From NCBI GenBank assembly GCA_029936965.1, contig JAPYRG010000001.1, forward strand, positions 13,588 to 77,587: a stretch of 64,000 bases of DNA. Reading direction: 5' to 3'. Numbering within the stretch: the first letter of the stretch is position 1; every line of letters starts with the position of its first letter. A model generated the notes under the pieces. That model saw only the letters and a list, made by a program, of their open reading frames with translations, did not search any database and had not been told where the DNA came from. The stretch is from Fidelibacterota bacterium. GTDB taxonomy: Bacteria > Fidelibacterota > Marinisomatia > Marinisomatales > TCS55. Shown one piece after another: positions 48,978 to 58,984 of the stretch. The position numbers and the translations under genes were made by a program.

Positions 48978-50341
48978 TATCTTAATTTTGCTAATACAGA
49001 GCTTAATCCTGTATAGCCCCTAGGGGTTAGATTCATTAATATATTTTTATCATCATGAGAAATATCAAGTGATGAAATAATTTCCTGAATATTGTTTTTG
49101 CCTATAGTTTCTCCTCGGGTAAGTTCTTTTATTTTTTCATATGCATCAGAATAGCCATTTTTTCTAAGAATTATTTGTACCGCTTCAGCAAGAATTTCCC
49201 AGTGATTATTTAACTCATCCTTAGTTCTCTGTTTATTGATTTTAACACGATCTATTCCTTTAATTAGGCTGTTTAATGCAATAACACAATAACCTAACGC
49301 AACGCCCTGGTTTCTTATTACAGTACTTCCCGAAAGGTCCCGTTGCAATCTAGAGATTGTTAATTTATTTGCAAGGTGAATCAACAACGAGTTTGCTAAT
49401 CCGCAATTCCCTTCAGCATTTTCAAAATGAATTGGATTAATTTTATGTGGCATAGTTGAAGAGCCGGTTTCACCGCTAACTATTTTTTGTATTAATATTC
49501 CTCTGCTTATATAAAACCACATATCATTTGAAAAATCTATTAAAATTGAATTAACACGAGCAAGTAAATGATATTGTTCGGCAAGGGAATCGTGAGATTC
49601 AATCTGTGTGGTTAGCGGATTATGTTTTAAGCCAAAATATTTAACAAATTTATTTGAAAATTTTAACCAATCAATATTTGGATATGCTAGAAAGTGAGCT
49701 GCCCACGTTCCGGTAGCGCCACTTATTTTCCCCTCTAGTTCTAACTTTTGTAATAGTTTATAGTGTTTATTTAATCGAGAATAGAATACAGCCATTTCTT
49801 TACCAAATGTAGTTGGCGTAGCTGGTTGACCATGCGTTAGAGACAGCATTGCTTCTTTAGAGTATTTACTTGCCAGAGCTTTAATTGCTTTTATAATAGT
49901 ATTTAATTTATCAAGGTATACATTTTTTGTTCCATCTTTCCACATCATACTATATGAAATATTATTTACATCTTCGGAGGTTAAGCCAAAGTGTATCCAG
50001 GGCACAAGATTGGTTTTATTCATTTTCTTCAATTTTTCTGATATAAATATCTCCACAGCTTTTACATCATGATTTGTTTGTGATTCAATCTTTTTTATCC
50101 TTCTAGCAGATATAGTATCAAACTTTTGATAGATTTTTCGTAATGAGTTTTGGACACTCTTGCTAATTAGCGGTAGGTCAACTAGTTTTTTTTCTTTGCT
50201 TAGTGAAATTAAATATTCAACCTCTACCATTATCCTGTATCTCATCAGAGCAGATTCCGAAAAATAGTTTGAAAGTATAGAAGCCTCTTTATTATACCGG
50301 CCGTCTAAAGTAGAAATGCTATTTAGCTGATCAGGCACCAA
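48977..50341 (-). CDS. purB: Adenylosuccinate lyase
   Basis: Cleaves SAICAR to AICAR and adenylosuccinate to AMP, releasing fumarate. It has 454 residues, the E. coli-like length. Visible motifs are SISTLDGRYNKEASILSNYFSESALMRYRIMVEVEYL, FGLTSEDVNNISYSMMWKD, SLTHGQPATPTTFGKEMA and the flexible signature loop GSSTMPHKINPIHFENAEGNCG with the catalytic serine. DLSGSTVIRNQGVALGYC follows. It overlaps purE by 11 bases. Confidence 0.96.
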   Translation of the reverse strand: MVPDQLNSISTLDGRYNKEASILSNYFSESALMRYRIMVEVEYLISLSKEKKLVDLPLISKSVQNSLRKIYQKFDTISARRIKKIESQTNHDVKAVEIFISEKLKKMNKTNLVPWIHFGLTSEDVNNISYSMMWKDGTKNVYLDKLNTIIKAIKALASKYSKEAMLSLTHGQPATPTTFGKEMAVFYSRLNKHYKLLQKLELEGKISGATGTWAAHFLAYPNIDWLKFSNKFVKYFGLKHNPLTTQIESHDSLAEQYHLLARVNSILIDFSNDMWFYISRGILIQKIVSGETGSSTMPHKINPIHFENAEGNCGLANSLLIHLANKLTISRLQRDLSGSTVIRNQGVALGYCVIALNSLIKGIDRVKINKQRTKDELNNHWEILAEAVQIILRKNGYSDAYEKIKELTRGETIGKNNIQEIISSLDISHDDKNILMNLTPRGYTGLSSVLAKLR

Positions 50342-50717
50342 AAATCCGCTTTACTGCTAGCGCGCAATTTCCAGGATCAATAACAGTTAGCACGGGCGTA
50401 TTGCTAGGCATTTGTAATGTAGAGTGAATATTAACGAGCATGTCGGATGTATCAGAAAAAGGTGGGCACGCTAATGTTGGGAATGTTGAATTTGCAGCCA
50501 CAAAACCAGACAGCGCATTGGAGCGACCTGCAATCGTAATGTATACCAACTCTTTTTCATTTATATTATTATCTAATATATCTAAAACTTTTCTTGGCTC
50601 TTTATGTGCAGAAGCAGCATGTTGCTCCCATTTAATTTTATACTCATCAAGTTTATTTGTAATTTTTAATGAGTGCGGTTTATCGGAAACCGATCCCATA
50701 ATAATAACGACTTTCAT
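50331..50717 (-). CDS. purE: AIR carboxylase, class II PurE
   Basis: Only 128 residues, against about 165 for the usual bacterial class I PurE. The substrate loop GSVSDKPHSLKI and the AASAHKEPRKV segment are present. The central motif, residues 63-67 AGRSN followed by ALSGFVAANSTFPTLACPP, is that of class II enzymes such as the AIR carboxylase part of animal PAICS (AGRSNGLGPVxSGNTxYPVIxCPP). It is not the AGGAAHLPGM of class I. Class II enzymes carboxylate AIR directly with CO2 and do not need PurK, and no purK is present in this otherwise complete operon. It is adjacent to purC, without gap or overlap. Confidence 0.88.
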   Translation of the reverse strand: MKVVIIMGSVSDKPHSLKITNKLDEYKIKWEQHAASAHKEPRKVLDILDNNINEKELVYITIAGRSNALSGFVAANSTFPTLACPPFSDTSDMLVNIHSTLQMPSNTPVLTVIDPGNCALAVKRIFGA

Positions 50718-51689
50718 TTATATATATTCCTTTAAATTATTTATAATTCTATTTTCAATAAGCTCACCCTTAACTGGCATCGGAAAACTTTCTCCTATAA
50801 TTGTCTCGTATAAATAAATATATCTATTAGATAGCTCAACAACCAGGTTGTTAGGCGCAGGTGGAAGTTCATCATCATTATAAGGGTCGCAATTATCTAC
50901 GAACCAAAGACGCAGAAACTCCTTATCAATGTTTTCTGGCTCTAACCCATTTTCAATTCTTTGCTCATATGTATTTTTAATCCAGTACCTACTAGAATCA
51001 GGCGTATGTATTTCATCGATAAGTAATATATTTCCAGATCCATCAATACCCATTTCATATTTTGTGTCCACAAGAATCATTCCATGTTCTGCAGCAATCT
51101 TTTGACCAAAAGAAAATAAATCTAAAGCTATTTTACTACAAAAAACCCAGTCTTCTTTTGTCATCCACCCCTCGTTTATAATATCTTCAGGAGAGATAGG
51201 TCTATCATGGTGCTCTTCTTTTGTTGTTGGTGTTAACATGTTGCCATCTAATTTTTGATTTTTTATTAAACCTTCTGGAAGTTTGTTTCCACAATATTCC
51301 CTATCCCCATTGTTATATACTGTCCAAAGCGATGTGCTTGTGCTGCCAGTTATGTAACCACGGACCACAAACTCGATAGGAATCACTTTGCATTTTTTTG
51401 CTACAACAACATTTGGATCAGGCATTTCAATCAAGTGATTTGCAACAATATGTTCAGTCTTTTTAAACCACCATGCGCTTATTTGGTTTAACACCTGCCC
51501 TTTAAACGGTATAGAAGCGAGTACACGATCAAAAGCGCTTTGTCTGTCGGTTGTTATTAGAACTATTTTATCTCCAACATCATATTGATCTCTTACTTTA
51601 CCAGTTCTTTTGTTCCCTTTTAGGAAGCTTGTTTCCGTTAAGCAGTTATTAAGCTCTAGTGAAATTCTTTTATTATAATTATCATTCAT
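50718..51689 (-). CDS. purC: SAICAR synthetase
   Basis: Condenses CAIR with aspartate using ATP. It has 323 residues, the long form related to the yeast-type enzyme rather than the about 240-residue form of many bacteria. Motifs are GKVRDQYDVGDKIVLITTDRQSAFDRVLASIPFKGQVLNQIS, IEFVVRGYITGSTSTSLW, DTKYEMGIDGSGNILLIDEIHTPDSSRYW, and the extra C-terminal segment EFLRLWFVDNCDPYNDDELPPAP. It overlaps purQ/S by eight bases. Confidence 0.95.
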   Translation of the reverse strand: MNDNYNKRISLELNNCLTETSFLKGNKRTGKVRDQYDVGDKIVLITTDRQSAFDRVLASIPFKGQVLNQISAWWFKKTEHIVANHLIEMPDPNVVVAKKCKVIPIEFVVRGYITGSTSTSLWTVYNNGDREYCGNKLPEGLIKNQKLDGNMLTPTTKEEHHDRPISPEDIINEGWMTKEDWVFCSKIALDLFSFGQKIAAEHGMILVDTKYEMGIDGSGNILLIDEIHTPDSSRYWIKNTYEQRIENGLEPENIDKEFLRLWFVDNCDPYNDDELPPAPNNLVVELSNRYIYLYETIIGESFPMPVKGELIENRIINNLKEYI

Positions 51690-52935
51690 ATGTATAACAA
51701 TTTTGTGAAAACGGATTAAATAAGATTTGACTGCCTAAAACTTTTTTAATAACCTGATCAAAGTTACCACTTTTTACTTTTATGTTCCATAGGACACCAT
51801 AACGAATTTCATTTATATCTTCTATATTGAATCGATCTATAAGGGACTGTTTTTTTTGAATGCCCAACATGTCTTCGTTTTGTCTCACCAAAAAAGTAAT
51901 GCTGTTTTTATCCGGACTAAAATCTGATATATATTCTTTATTGCTATTAAACAACTCACCGCTTCTTTCGATTTCAGCATAGTTAGAATTATTTCCCCCA
52001 ATTATTTCCCAATGAGTCATTCGTTGTATATTTACATATATACCAGCTTGATTAAGAGCGTTTTGAACCGAATTGGCTTCATTATCTGTAATTATCATAT
52101 TAACAACCCACTCTACCCCATTATTTTCAGAAGCATAATTTTTAATATTTTTCTTATCTAGTTTATAATCTAGAAAAGAAATATTTATTTTATTCTTTGA
52201 TTCAATATAATCTCGCATCGATATAAAAATTTTATCTCCATTTACTGTGCGCTCTGGGTGGGGCATTATAGCCATAATATTTCCAGAAGAATTTGTAAGA
52301 GCTGCAATATTATATGTTGACCCATTTGGGTTTGTAGGAAACTCATTAATAATATTTTCATTATTATCACAATATCGAAATGGGATCTGATGGTTGTTTA
52401 TTAATATGTTTAACAAGTTGTCTGGAATTACAAATCTCCCTTCAGCGTGCGCAAATGGAATATGCATTGTATCACCGGCATTCAACGCTCTTGTAAATGC
52501 GCTATCTTCCGGATCAATGGAACACGACAAGTGTGCCCATTCATTATAATATCCCGTGCCAAGAACTTCACCGTTTACTATACGTTTATTGTTGGATAAA
52601 GAGGAAGAAAGGGAATAATTATTTATACCAGGCACCATTCCTGACTCTACTAATATTTGTGCCCCATTACATATTCCTAGAACGGGCTTTCCTTTTTCCG
52701 ACTCTTTTTTTATTATATTTATGATAGGGTCAAGTGAGGCGATTACCCCAGATCTAGATCTGTCTTCATACGAAAAGCCCCCTACAATAATAAAACCTAA
52801 AAAACTTTTAAGTACATCATGGTTTTCATTCCATAAAAACTCAACCGGATTTAACCCCGCCCTTTCGCAGGCCATAAATGTTTCACGTTCTGTATTTGAT
52901 CCTGGGAACTGTACTATGGCAACATTAGCGCTCAT
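51682..52935 (-). CDS. purQ: PurQ glutaminase fused to PurS-like C-terminal domain(s)
   Basis: Supplies ammonia to PurL for FGAM synthesis. The 417 residues are far longer than a PurQ of about 225-260. Residues 1-247 are a class I glutaminase: VAIVQFPGSNTERET, nucleophile Cys89 in VLGICNGAQIL, and His226/Glu228 in MPHPERT. Residues about 344-417 read like PurS: ITFLVRQNEDMLGIQKKQ, IEDINEIRYGVLWNIKV, VIKKVLGSQILFNPFSQNCYTYE. This follows the family pattern DPxGxxIxxxL, VxxVRxGKxxxxxV, LLaNPVIExY. Residues about 273-340 (WVVNMIITDNEANSVQNALNQAG, RMTHWEIIG, SGELFNSNKEYISDF) may be a second, more diverged copy. No separate purS exists in the operon, and the small PurL here would need one. The PurQ part is certain; the PurS part is by-eye inference. 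Confidence 0.88.
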   Translation of the reverse strand: MSANVAIVQFPGSNTERETFMACERAGLNPVEFLWNENHDVLKSFLGFIIVGGFSYEDRSRSGVIASLDPIINIIKKESEKGKPVLGICNGAQILVESGMVPGINNYSLSSSLSNNKRIVNGEVLGTGYYNEWAHLSCSIDPEDSAFTRALNAGDTMHIPFAHAEGRFVIPDNLLNILINNHQIPFRYCDNNENIINEFPTNPNGSTYNIAALTNSSGNIMAIMPHPERTVNGDKIFISMRDYIESKNKINISFLDYKLDKKNIKNYASENNGVEWVVNMIITDNEANSVQNALNQAGIYVNIQRMTHWEIIGGNNSNYAEIERSGELFNSNKEYISDFSPDKNSITFLVRQNEDMLGIQKKQSLIDRFNIEDINEIRYGVLWNIKVKSGNFDQVIKKVLGSQILFNPFSQNCYTYE

Positions 52936-53966
52936 TAAATTAATTTAACCCCTCTTTTCCCCTCTTCAACTTTTCCTATTTCACTTACATTAATTAACTC
53001 TCTGATCTTGGCAGCTTCATCATTAGATACTATAATTATCATCCCTATGCCCATATTAAATGTGCGGAACATTTCATCCTCATCTATATTTCCAACGAAT
53101 TGCATAACATTGAAAACAGGAAGAATTTCCCAGGTTCCTTTATTAATATTTGCTGTACAGTTTTCAGGTAAAATACGTGGGATATTTTCTATAAGCCCCC
53201 CGCCCGTAATATGCGCCATTCCTTTAATAATAATATCTCTATCTAATAATGTAAAAACATCATTTGTGTAGTTGATATGTGGCTCCAAAAGCGTTAACCC
53301 AACCGAGCTTGTTAAACCCTTTGGGTGGTCGTTTATATCATAATTTCCAATGTCAAAAAATATCTTTCTTGCTAAAGAATATCCGTTTGTATGTAGCCCG
53401 CTGGATGGCAGACCTAATATAGTATCTCCTGGCGTAATTAAATTTCCACTAATAATTTTATTTTTTTCCACAACACCAGTGATAACCCCAACTAAATCAT
53501 GTTCCCCAGGTAAATAGGTGTCAGGCATTTCCGCAGTTTCTCCACCAATCAATGATACATCAGCGCCTTTGCACGCCTTAACCATTCCAGCAACAATTTC
53601 CTTTATAACTACAGGGTCTAATTGATCATTGGCGATATAGTCAAGAAACGTTATTGGTCTTGCACCCATAACAAGAATATCATTTGTAGCTGCGCTTAAT
53701 AAGTCTATGCCGATAGTATCATATTTTTTTAGCTTTCTAGCAATTATTGTTTTTGTCCCGACGCCATCAATGCTTTGCACCAAAACAGGATGATCATATT
53801 CTTTTGCAATTAATTTTAAATCATACAGCGCACCAAACCCGCCCAAACCAATAAGCACATTTTTAGAAAACGTTGATTTAACACTATCTTTAATTAATTC
53901 AACAGCTTCATTTCCAGCGCTTATATCAACCCCAGCTAATTTGTAATCAAGTTTATTTTTTGTCAT
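52935..53966 (-). CDS. purM: Phosphoribosylformylglycinamidine cyclo-ligase (AIR synthetase)
   Basis: ATP-dependent ring closure of FGAM to AIR. It has 343 residues. Motifs are YKLAGVDISAGNEAVELIK, the conserved substrate and dimer segment LVQSIDGVGTKTIIARKLKKYDTIGIDLLSAATNDILVMGARPITFLDYIA, SLIGGETAEMPDTYLPGEHDLVG, LPSSGLHTNGYSLARKI and MAHITGGGLIENIPRILP. It overlaps the neighbouring thioesterase by 14 bases and purQ/S by one. Confidence 0.97.
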   Translation of the reverse strand: MTKNKLDYKLAGVDISAGNEAVELIKDSVKSTFSKNVLIGLGGFGALYDLKLIAKEYDHPVLVQSIDGVGTKTIIARKLKKYDTIGIDLLSAATNDILVMGARPITFLDYIANDQLDPVVIKEIVAGMVKACKGADVSLIGGETAEMPDTYLPGEHDLVGVITGVVEKNKIISGNLITPGDTILGLPSSGLHTNGYSLARKIFFDIGNYDINDHPKGLTSSVGLTLLEPHINYTNDVFTLLDRDIIIKGMAHITGGGLIENIPRILPENCTANINKGTWEILPVFNVMQFVGNIDEDEMFRTFNMGIGMIIIVSNDEAAKIRELINVSEIGKVEEGKRGVKLI

Positions 53967-54450
53967 GTTGATTTTTATCGCTCCACAAATAAGACCCTGT
54001 TCCTAATGCAATACACTCTTTATCATCGTTAAACATTTTCATTCTACAAACCGTAACTCTTTCCCCTGCCCTCTCTACTTTCCCTGTTGCTGTAAATTTG
54101 CTACCGCGGCCCGGCAATAAATAATCAGTTCGTAAATCAATAGTCCCCATATGGCTAATTCTATTTTTCAGATATGCTGCAGTGAGGTTTTCCTCATTAG
54201 AAATGAAATGAGCTACGGCCACCAAACTACCAATTGAATCAAGGACCGCAGCAGAAACACCGCCATGCAATGATTTTTGAATAACATTTCCCACAAGATT
54301 GTTTTTCCATTTAAGCTCTAACACAACATCGGGATAATCAAATTTTGCAACCCTAACCCCAAGTAGTTGTAAATATGGGACCTCATTTATAAATCTTTCC
54401 TTAATAATTTTAAATATAATTTTTTTTGTAATTAATTTTTTTAATGTCAT
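53953..54450 (-). CDS. PaaI-type hotdog-fold thioesterase inside the purine operon
   Basis: A 165-residue single hotdog domain: PYLQLLGVRVAKFDYPDVVLELKWKNNLVGNVIQKSLHGGVSAAVLDSIGSLVAVAH, with the HGG(V/A)SAAVLD segment typical of acyl-CoA thioesterases of the PaaI group. A strand-rich end follows (STYLLPGRGSKFTATGKV-like; VERAGERVTVCRMKMFNDD). Family members hydrolyse aryl- or acyl-CoA thioesters in the cytosol. Its place between purL and purM, overlapping purM by 14 bases, means it is co-translated with purine genes although no purine step needs a thioesterase. The role is unknown. Confidence 0.88.
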   Translation of the reverse strand: MTLKKLITKKIIFKIIKERFINEVPYLQLLGVRVAKFDYPDVVLELKWKNNLVGNVIQKSLHGGVSAAVLDSIGSLVAVAHFISNEENLTAAYLKNRISHMGTIDLRTDYLLPGRGSKFTATGKVERAGERVTVCRMKMFNDDKECIALGTGSYLWSDKNQHDKK

Positions 54451-54458
54451 ATAAATTT

Positions 54459-56798
54459 TTATTTAATTTTATTTCTCAGGGCTTTCTGCCAACCATCTTT
54501 TGCTTTAGAAATAGGCATAAAAATTTCTTTTCCAAACACCATCGCTTGATGATCGGTGGTTTCTCCGATTTCTTCATAATGTATTTTGTATTGTGACAAA
54601 GCAGTAATGACGCCTGATAAATTATTTTTTTCCACCTCTATTATAAAACCTCCAGTTTCGCTAAAAAGCCAAACATCAGCTCGAAGGGATTTCCCAGGAT
54701 TTATTTCAAAACCAATTTCGTTTTGAAATGTCATTTCTGCAAGCGCAACAGCAATGCCCCCATCGCTAATATCATGGGCAGAAAGAATTAATTGATTATC
54801 TATTAGATCAGTTAATGCCCAAATTTCAGCTTCAACATCCTCTAAGTTTGGTTTTGGTAAATTTTTACCTAAAAAATTGTATAATGAATAATAAAGACTG
54901 CCGCCAAGCTCATTTCTTCTTTCTCCTATTAAAATAATTTTAGATTTCTTTTTCTTAAAACCTGTTGTAATTGCCTTATCAACATCAGACAGTCTTCCTA
55001 AGCAACTTACAATTGGACTTGGTGGAATAGCTCCACCAGCTGATTCATTATAAAAGCTCACATTTCCAGCAATAATAGGAACCGAGTGGCCTGGGCGGTG
55101 TTTGAGATGAATACCCTTGCATGCATCTGCCACTCCTTTTGTAGCCTCAGCAAACTCCCACATTTGTTCAGGTTTTTCAGGGTTTCCAAAGCAAAGACAA
55201 TCAGTCATTGCGTGTGGTGTAGCCCCTGTAGTAGCAACATTCCTCATAGATTCTACGACGGAATTTACCCCACACCAATAAGGACTAATTTTTCCATACA
55301 GCGGATTATGATCCGTTGAATGTGCAATACCTATTTTTCTAATTTCTTCTGGATATTGACTATTATTAAATGGAGCAAGAACACCAGCGTCAGCATCACC
55401 CGGCTCAACGATTGTCCGACCTTGTACCTGCTTATCATATGTTTCATATACGCTTGACCTTGAGCATATATTTTCATGTGTTATTAGTTTCTCTAAAATA
55501 TGATTATAATTTTTTGGTTCTTGAAGGTCTGGTTCATTTAGGTTTGACTCAGGTTTTTTAATTGCACGATTATAATTAAATCCTTTTGTAATCATTTCAG
55601 CGGGTGCATTTACAATCTCATCTTTACCGGAATGAACTATATACTGTTTATTATTATGTATTTTTCCAATTACAGAGGCTCGGGCAAGATTAGAAACACC
55701 GGGCATATCAAATGTATTATTGTAATGATCTATTATCATATCTGTAATATCAGGATGACAGACCCACATAAATCTTTCTTGAGTTTCAGAGCACAAAACC
55801 ACAGATGGATGTAAATCGTCCATACCAACATGTACATTATCTAGCCAAACTTCTGCACCATATCCAGACGTATCAGCAAGTTCAACGCTTGCACACGCAA
55901 CGCCACCTGCGCCCAAATCTTTGAAACCAACCCTATTTAACAGGTTTTTTTCTATAATCATTTTAAATAGCGCATAGGAGGATTTTAGAATATGTCTTTC
56001 TAAAAATGCGTTCGGCTCTTGTACCGCACCTTTGTTCTGCTCCTTTTTCCCTTCTTCAAGTTCAAGAGATGCAAAACTTGCCCCACCAAAGCCGCTATTA
56101 TCTGTTGCTTTTCCAACTAGTATCAGATCATAACCATCTGCGTTTTCTGGCGCATATGAGTGAAATATTTCATCTTCGCGAACCACTCCAAGGGTAACAA
56201 GAGTCACCAAACAATTATCATTATAACTTCTATTATAATATATATCTCCTCCAATATTTGGAATCCCTAAAGGATTAGCATAACCACCAATCCCAGCGAC
56301 AACACCATCATGAATCCATTTTGTTTTATTTGACTGAATATCACCAAAACGAAAACTGTCTGTACATGCAATAACTTTTGCCCCCATACAGCAAACATCT
56401 CGAACATTCCCCCCCACTCCAGTTGCAGCACCTTCATATGGGACTATTTGTGAAGGGTGATTATGGGATTCGTGGCTCATAACAATACACCAGCGGTTTC
56501 CATCTTTATCTTCCGCTATGGATACAACGCCAGCGTCTTCTTTAGCGCCAAGAACAACATCAGGACCACTTGTATTAAATTGTTTAAGATGGTTTCTACT
56601 GCTTTTATATGAACAATGCTCAGATCCTTCAATTGAAAACAGAATGCACTCTGCAAGCGAAGGCGGTCTGCCTAAAAAATCATTTTGAATCATTTTAATT
56701 TCGCTTGGTAATAAAGGAATATTGTGTTCTTGTAAAATAGCTACGATTTCAGAATCTGTTTTTCCATTAAAATCAATTGTTTCTTTTGTAAAAGGCAC
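54459..56798 (-). CDS. purL: Phosphoribosylformylglycinamidine synthase, small PurL subunit
   Basis: Catalyses ATP-dependent FGAR amidation and depends on PurQ for ammonia and PurS as adaptor. It has 779 residues, the small form. Motifs are GRPPSLAECILFSIEGSEHCSYKSSRNHL (catalytic His region), VMSHESHNHPSQIVPYEGAATGVGGNVRDV, GIPNIGGDIYYN, GFKDLGAGGVACASVELADTSG and CSETQERFMWVCHP. A second AIRS-like half follows (GDADAGVLAPF, ATTGATPHAMTDCLCFGNPEKPEQMWEFAEATKGVADAC, LSAHDISDGGIAVALAEM). It lies three bases after purA and eight bases before the thioesterase gene. Confidence 0.96.
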   Translation of the reverse strand: MPFTKETIDFNGKTDSEIVAILQEHNIPLLPSEIKMIQNDFLGRPPSLAECILFSIEGSEHCSYKSSRNHLKQFNTSGPDVVLGAKEDAGVVSIAEDKDGNRWCIVMSHESHNHPSQIVPYEGAATGVGGNVRDVCCMGAKVIACTDSFRFGDIQSNKTKWIHDGVVAGIGGYANPLGIPNIGGDIYYNRSYNDNCLVTLVTLGVVREDEIFHSYAPENADGYDLILVGKATDNSGFGGASFASLELEEGKKEQNKGAVQEPNAFLERHILKSSYALFKMIIEKNLLNRVGFKDLGAGGVACASVELADTSGYGAEVWLDNVHVGMDDLHPSVVLCSETQERFMWVCHPDITDMIIDHYNNTFDMPGVSNLARASVIGKIHNNKQYIVHSGKDEIVNAPAEMITKGFNYNRAIKKPESNLNEPDLQEPKNYNHILEKLITHENICSRSSVYETYDKQVQGRTIVEPGDADAGVLAPFNNSQYPEEIRKIGIAHSTDHNPLYGKISPYWCGVNSVVESMRNVATTGATPHAMTDCLCFGNPEKPEQMWEFAEATKGVADACKGIHLKHRPGHSVPIIAGNVSFYNESAGGAIPPSPIVSCLGRLSDVDKAITTGFKKKKSKIILIGERRNELGGSLYYSLYNFLGKNLPKPNLEDVEAEIWALTDLIDNQLILSAHDISDGGIAVALAEMTFQNEIGFEINPGKSLRADVWLFSETGGFIIEVEKNNLSGVITALSQYKIHYEEIGETTDHQAMVFGKEIFMPISKAKDGWQKALRNKIK

Positions 56799-56801
56799 TA
56801 G

Positions 56802-58124
<1,323 letters not shown>

Positions 58125-58159
58125 TTAATCAAGATTATTTAATAAAAAAAGATTATGTG

Positions 58160-58188
58160 ATTATAGGGTGAATATATAAGAGTATCAA
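58160..58188 (-). promoter_or_regulatory. Promoter of the purine operon
   Basis: Minus-strand TTGATA (58188-58183), a 17-base spacer and TATAAT (58165-58160): a near-consensus sigma-70-type promoter. The transcript would start about 58 bases before the purA ATG at 58094 and run through all twelve genes to 44068, since overlaps and short gaps leave no terminator. No purine riboswitch-like fold was recognised in this short leader. Confidence 0.65.
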
Positions 58189-58243
58189 CGATACAATGGA
58201 TATAATTAAAAAAAAAACAAATAAGATTACCCTCGAGAGACTA

Positions 58244-58265
58244 GGTCTGTAAATATTTACAGACC
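58244..58265. promoter_or_regulatory. Perfect 22-bp palindromic operator
   Basis: The half-site GGTCTGTAAAT is followed immediately by its exact reverse complement. The palindrome sits between divergent purA and the deiodinase-like gene, about 55 bases upstream of the purA -35 box and 40 bases before the deiodinase-like start. It contains TTTACA, a possible -35 box for the rightward gene. Its position favours a repressor or activator site for a dimeric regulator rather than a terminator. Related TGTAAATATT sequences recur at 59.4-59.6 kb. Confidence 0.65.
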
Positions 58266-58304
58266 ACTATGATATAGAACTAAATATGTTGTAAATTAAA
58301 TTGG

Positions 58305-58970
58305 GTGAAAAACAGGATGGGATTTAAGAAATATAAACATAATACCATAAATAACAGTGCCCGGGTGGAGCAAAGCAAGGAGTTCAAAAAACAAATTAAG
58401 TCTCGTAGGTCGGTCCGTGACTTTTCAAAAAAGGATGTTTCACAAGAAATAATAGAAAATATTATAAGTATTGCAGCAAGCGCGCCATCAGGCGCAAATA
58501 AAGAACCGTGGTTTTTTTCAATAGTAAAAGACAGCAAGACAAAGAGAAAAATACGAATAGCGGCTGAAAAAGAAGAAAAATCATTTTATACACAACGCGC
58601 TCCACAAAGTTGGTTAGATGATTTAAATAAGTTTGGCACAGATTGGAACAAAGAATTCTTAGAAATAGCACCCTACATAATAGTGGTGTTTAAGCAAATA
58701 TATGATTTGAATAACGGACAAAAGTATAAGAATTATTATGTGAATGAATCGGTTGGCATCGCATGCGGATTTTTATTAGCCGCAATTCAGAGGGCGGGAT
58801 TAGTGGCATTAACACACACCCCCTCGCCCATGGGTTTTCTTGAAAGAATATGTAAACGACCTGACAACGAACGCGCCTACTTATTGATTCCAGTCGGGCT
58901 GCCCAGTCCAGATGCCCGGGTTCCAATATTAAAGAAAAAAAAATTTAATGAATACTGTCAGATAATATAA
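58305..58970 (+). CDS. Iodotyrosine-deiodinase-like nitroreductase-family flavoprotein
   Basis: A 221-residue FMN protein (GTG at 58305; ATG at 58317 is the alternative start). The nitroreductase-fold N-terminus is RRSVRDFSKKDVSQEIIENIISIAASAPSGANKEPWFF. The central lid matches iodotyrosine deiodinases. Glu91, Tyr95 and Lys116 are spaced exactly as human Glu157, Tyr161 and Lys182, the residues that clamp the halotyrosine zwitterion. The segment DDLNKFGTDWNKEFLEIAPYIIVVFKQ and the end ACGFLLAAIQRAGLVALTHTPSPMGFL..LIPVGLPSPDARVP also follow that subfamily. Known members reductively remove iodide, bromide or chloride from tyrosine. Halotyrosine dehalogenation is therefore a well-supported but unproven function. 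The next gene begins 14 bases downstream. Confidence 0.9.
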   Translation: MKNRMGFKKYKHNTINNSARVEQSKEFKKQIKSRRSVRDFSKKDVSQEIIENIISIAASAPSGANKEPWFFSIVKDSKTKRKIRIAAEKEEKSFYTQRAPQSWLDDLNKFGTDWNKEFLEIAPYIIVVFKQIYDLNNGQKYKNYYVNESVGIACGFLLAAIQRAGLVALTHTPSPMGFLERICKRPDNERAYLLIPVGLPSPDARVPILKKKKFNEYCQII

Positions 58971-58984
58971 GAGGAGTGTATATA

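Noticed and set aside
52879-52894. Second parS-like sequence within purQ/S
   Set aside because: Only the first ten bases (TGTTTCACGT) match; the second half is TCTGTA instead of GAAACA, so the palindrome is broken.
58244-58265. The palindrome as a rho-independent terminator
   Set aside because: It lies between divergent genes, has no loop, is AT-rich in the centre and has no T-run on either side.
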